This document shows positions 6,990 to 7,642 of a DNA stretch of 7,642 nucleotides, piece after piece. The notes under the pieces are model-generated. The model saw nothing but the letters and a program-made list of their open reading frames with translations, was not told the origin of the DNA and ran no database searches. Each line of letters opens with the position of its first letter. Position 1 is the first letter of the stretch. The position numbers were made by a program, and so were the translations under genes. This stretch comes from Candidatus Manganitrophaceae bacterium (GTDB taxonomy: Bacteria; Nitrospirota; Nitrospiria; SBBL01; Manganitrophaceae). The DNA is taken from contig SCUR01000367.1 of NCBI GenBank assembly GCA_004297235.1, positions 1-7,642 of the forward strand, read 5' to 3'.

Positions 6990-7433
6990 TTATGCAACCT
7001 TCCGTTCCGGTTCCTGCGGCTCTGATCCCTCTTCCGGTTCCGCCACATCGGTGCCGTAGGCCATTTTGTACATCACCGGTCTGGTAAAGGCCCAGAGCCA
7101 GGCGAGCGGCCAGAGCAACCCTCCGAAGAAGAGGGACAGAAGGCAGAGGGTCTTGATTGCAGCAAGCTGGGGATGCCTGCGCCGCTCGGCGACTTTCTCC
7201 GGAAGGATGTGGAGTATCAGAAAAAGGCCGATCAGCACAATCGGCGCCACGATCAGCACCACCCAGGTGAGAATGTCAGCCAATGTGTCTTCAAAAGCGT
7301 GCCCTCCGGATTCCGCTGCGAAGGTCCGAATCGACCTCATCAGAACGACGATCAAAACCGAGAGGAAGAAGGCAAAGCGAGAAACGCGCCGAGTGGAGCG
7401 GGCGGGCGCTTTTTCATTTTTATTTTTATTCAT
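6990..7433 (-). CDS. DUF3302 inner-membrane protein, YiaW/YibI-like
   Basis: The 147-residue membrane protein has three hydrophobic stretches: ~20-40, which could be a signal anchor or a cleavable signal ending in FAA; ~54-77; and ~95-117. Between the last two lies the polar HILPEKVAERRRHPQLAAIK loop (~75-94). Together with LSLFFGGLLWPLAWLWAF it matches the DUF3302 pattern I know from E. coli YiaW and YibI (HDIPYxxAKKRNHP then SLF...WPxxWxWA). Its function is unknown. In E. coli such genes sit next to HlyD-type yiaV/yibH, exactly as here. The N-terminal ~40 residues and the acidic C-terminal tail (~129-147) make it longer than the ~107-120-residue E. coli proteins. The start ATG overlaps the stop codon of the upstream MFS gene (ATGA), and GGAGG lies 5 nt upstream, so translational coupling is likely. 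Confidence 0.88.
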   Translation of the reverse strand: MNKNKNEKAPARSTRRVSRFAFFLSVLIVVLMRSIRTFAAESGGHAFEDTLADILTWVVLIVAPIVLIGLFLILHILPEKVAERRRHPQLAAIKTLCLLSLFFGGLLWPLAWLWAFTRPVMYKMAYGTDVAEPEEGSEPQEPERKVA

Positions 7434-7642
7434 GACGCCCTCCGAAGCCGGCGTTGTTCCGGCGTCTCGGTGCTTCGGCCCGCGCGGGCAATAAAATATT
7501 CCTCGACCTCTTCCAGCGTCTTCCCTTTGGTCTCCGGCACCAGCCGGTCGACGAAGAACCAGGTGATCACCCCCATGAGCGCGTAAAACCAGAAGACACC
7601 CGCTTTACCTAAGAGAGCCGCCAATGTCAGAAATGTGTAGGC
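7430..7642 (-). CDS. Sugar-porter-type MFS transporter, C-terminal fragment (gene continues beyond the window)
   Basis: The minus-strand frame is open from the right edge (7642) to a TGA at 7430-7432, giving the last 70 residues of a larger protein. The sequence shows the end of the final two transmembrane helices (TFLTLAALLGKAGVFWFYAL, then a second hydrophobic run), followed by the diagnostic VPETKGKTLEEVEEYF at the cytoplasmic C-terminus. PETKG-xx-LEE is the hallmark of the sugar-porter (SP) family of MFS transporters, most of which are sugar or organic-solute symporters or facilitators. Its stop codon overlaps the start of the DUF3302 gene by 4 bases, which places it in the same operon. 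The substrate cannot be told from this fragment. The TTG at 7624 is internal, not the gene start. Confidence 0.87.
   Translation of the reverse strand, partial: AYTFLTLAALLGKAGVFWFYALMGVITWFFVDRLVPETKGKTLEEVEEYFIARAGRSTETPEQRRLRRAS

Overview
The window is a gene-dense, GC-rich stretch from a Gram-negative (diderm) bacterium. It encodes an outer-membrane beta-barrel protein with a cleavable signal peptide and terminal Phe, an OprM/NodT-type outer-membrane lipoprotein and a membrane-fusion protein, all of which need an outer membrane. The phylum cannot be fixed from sequence reading. The mix would fit Nitrospirota, a deltaproteobacterial lineage or a gammaproteobacterium (inference, low certainty). 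I see no rRNA, tRNA, CRISPR array, transposase or phage gene.

Layout, left to right. (1) 1-1170 (-) is a DHA2-type MFS drug transporter cut by the left edge. It diverges from a LysR-family regulator at 1317-2249 (+), and the ~146-bp gap between them holds candidate promoters for both. The regulator's transcript may be leaderless. (2) 2250-2372 is an A+T-richer convergent spacer with no clear gene. (3) 2373-4218 (-) holds an outer-membrane barrel protein of unknown function, then a YihY/BrkB-family inner-membrane protein, then a possible 47-residue basic small ORF. (4) 4348-7642 (-) is an apparent transport operon. In transcription order it runs: C-terminal end of a sugar-porter-type MFS protein (cut by the right edge), a DUF3302 (YiaW/YibI-like) membrane protein overlapping it by 4 bases, a YiaV/YibH-like HlyD-family membrane-fusion protein, a ~108-bp palindromic repeat element, and a NodT-family outer-membrane lipoprotein.

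How they may work together. The HlyD-family adaptor and NodT-type channel are the periplasmic and outer-membrane parts of a tripartite export system. The E. coli homologues of the DUF3302/HlyD pair (YiaW/YiaV, YibI/YibH) are known as gene pairs but not as part of an operon with an outer-membrane channel. Here the pair is coupled upstream to an MFS transporter and followed by its own candidate outer-membrane channel. This hints at a complete trans-envelope machine whose pump and substrate are unknown, and it is the most interesting point of the window. The barrel/YihY group downstream may be a separate transcription unit. The left-hand MFS/LysR pair looks like a self-contained, divergently regulated efflux module.
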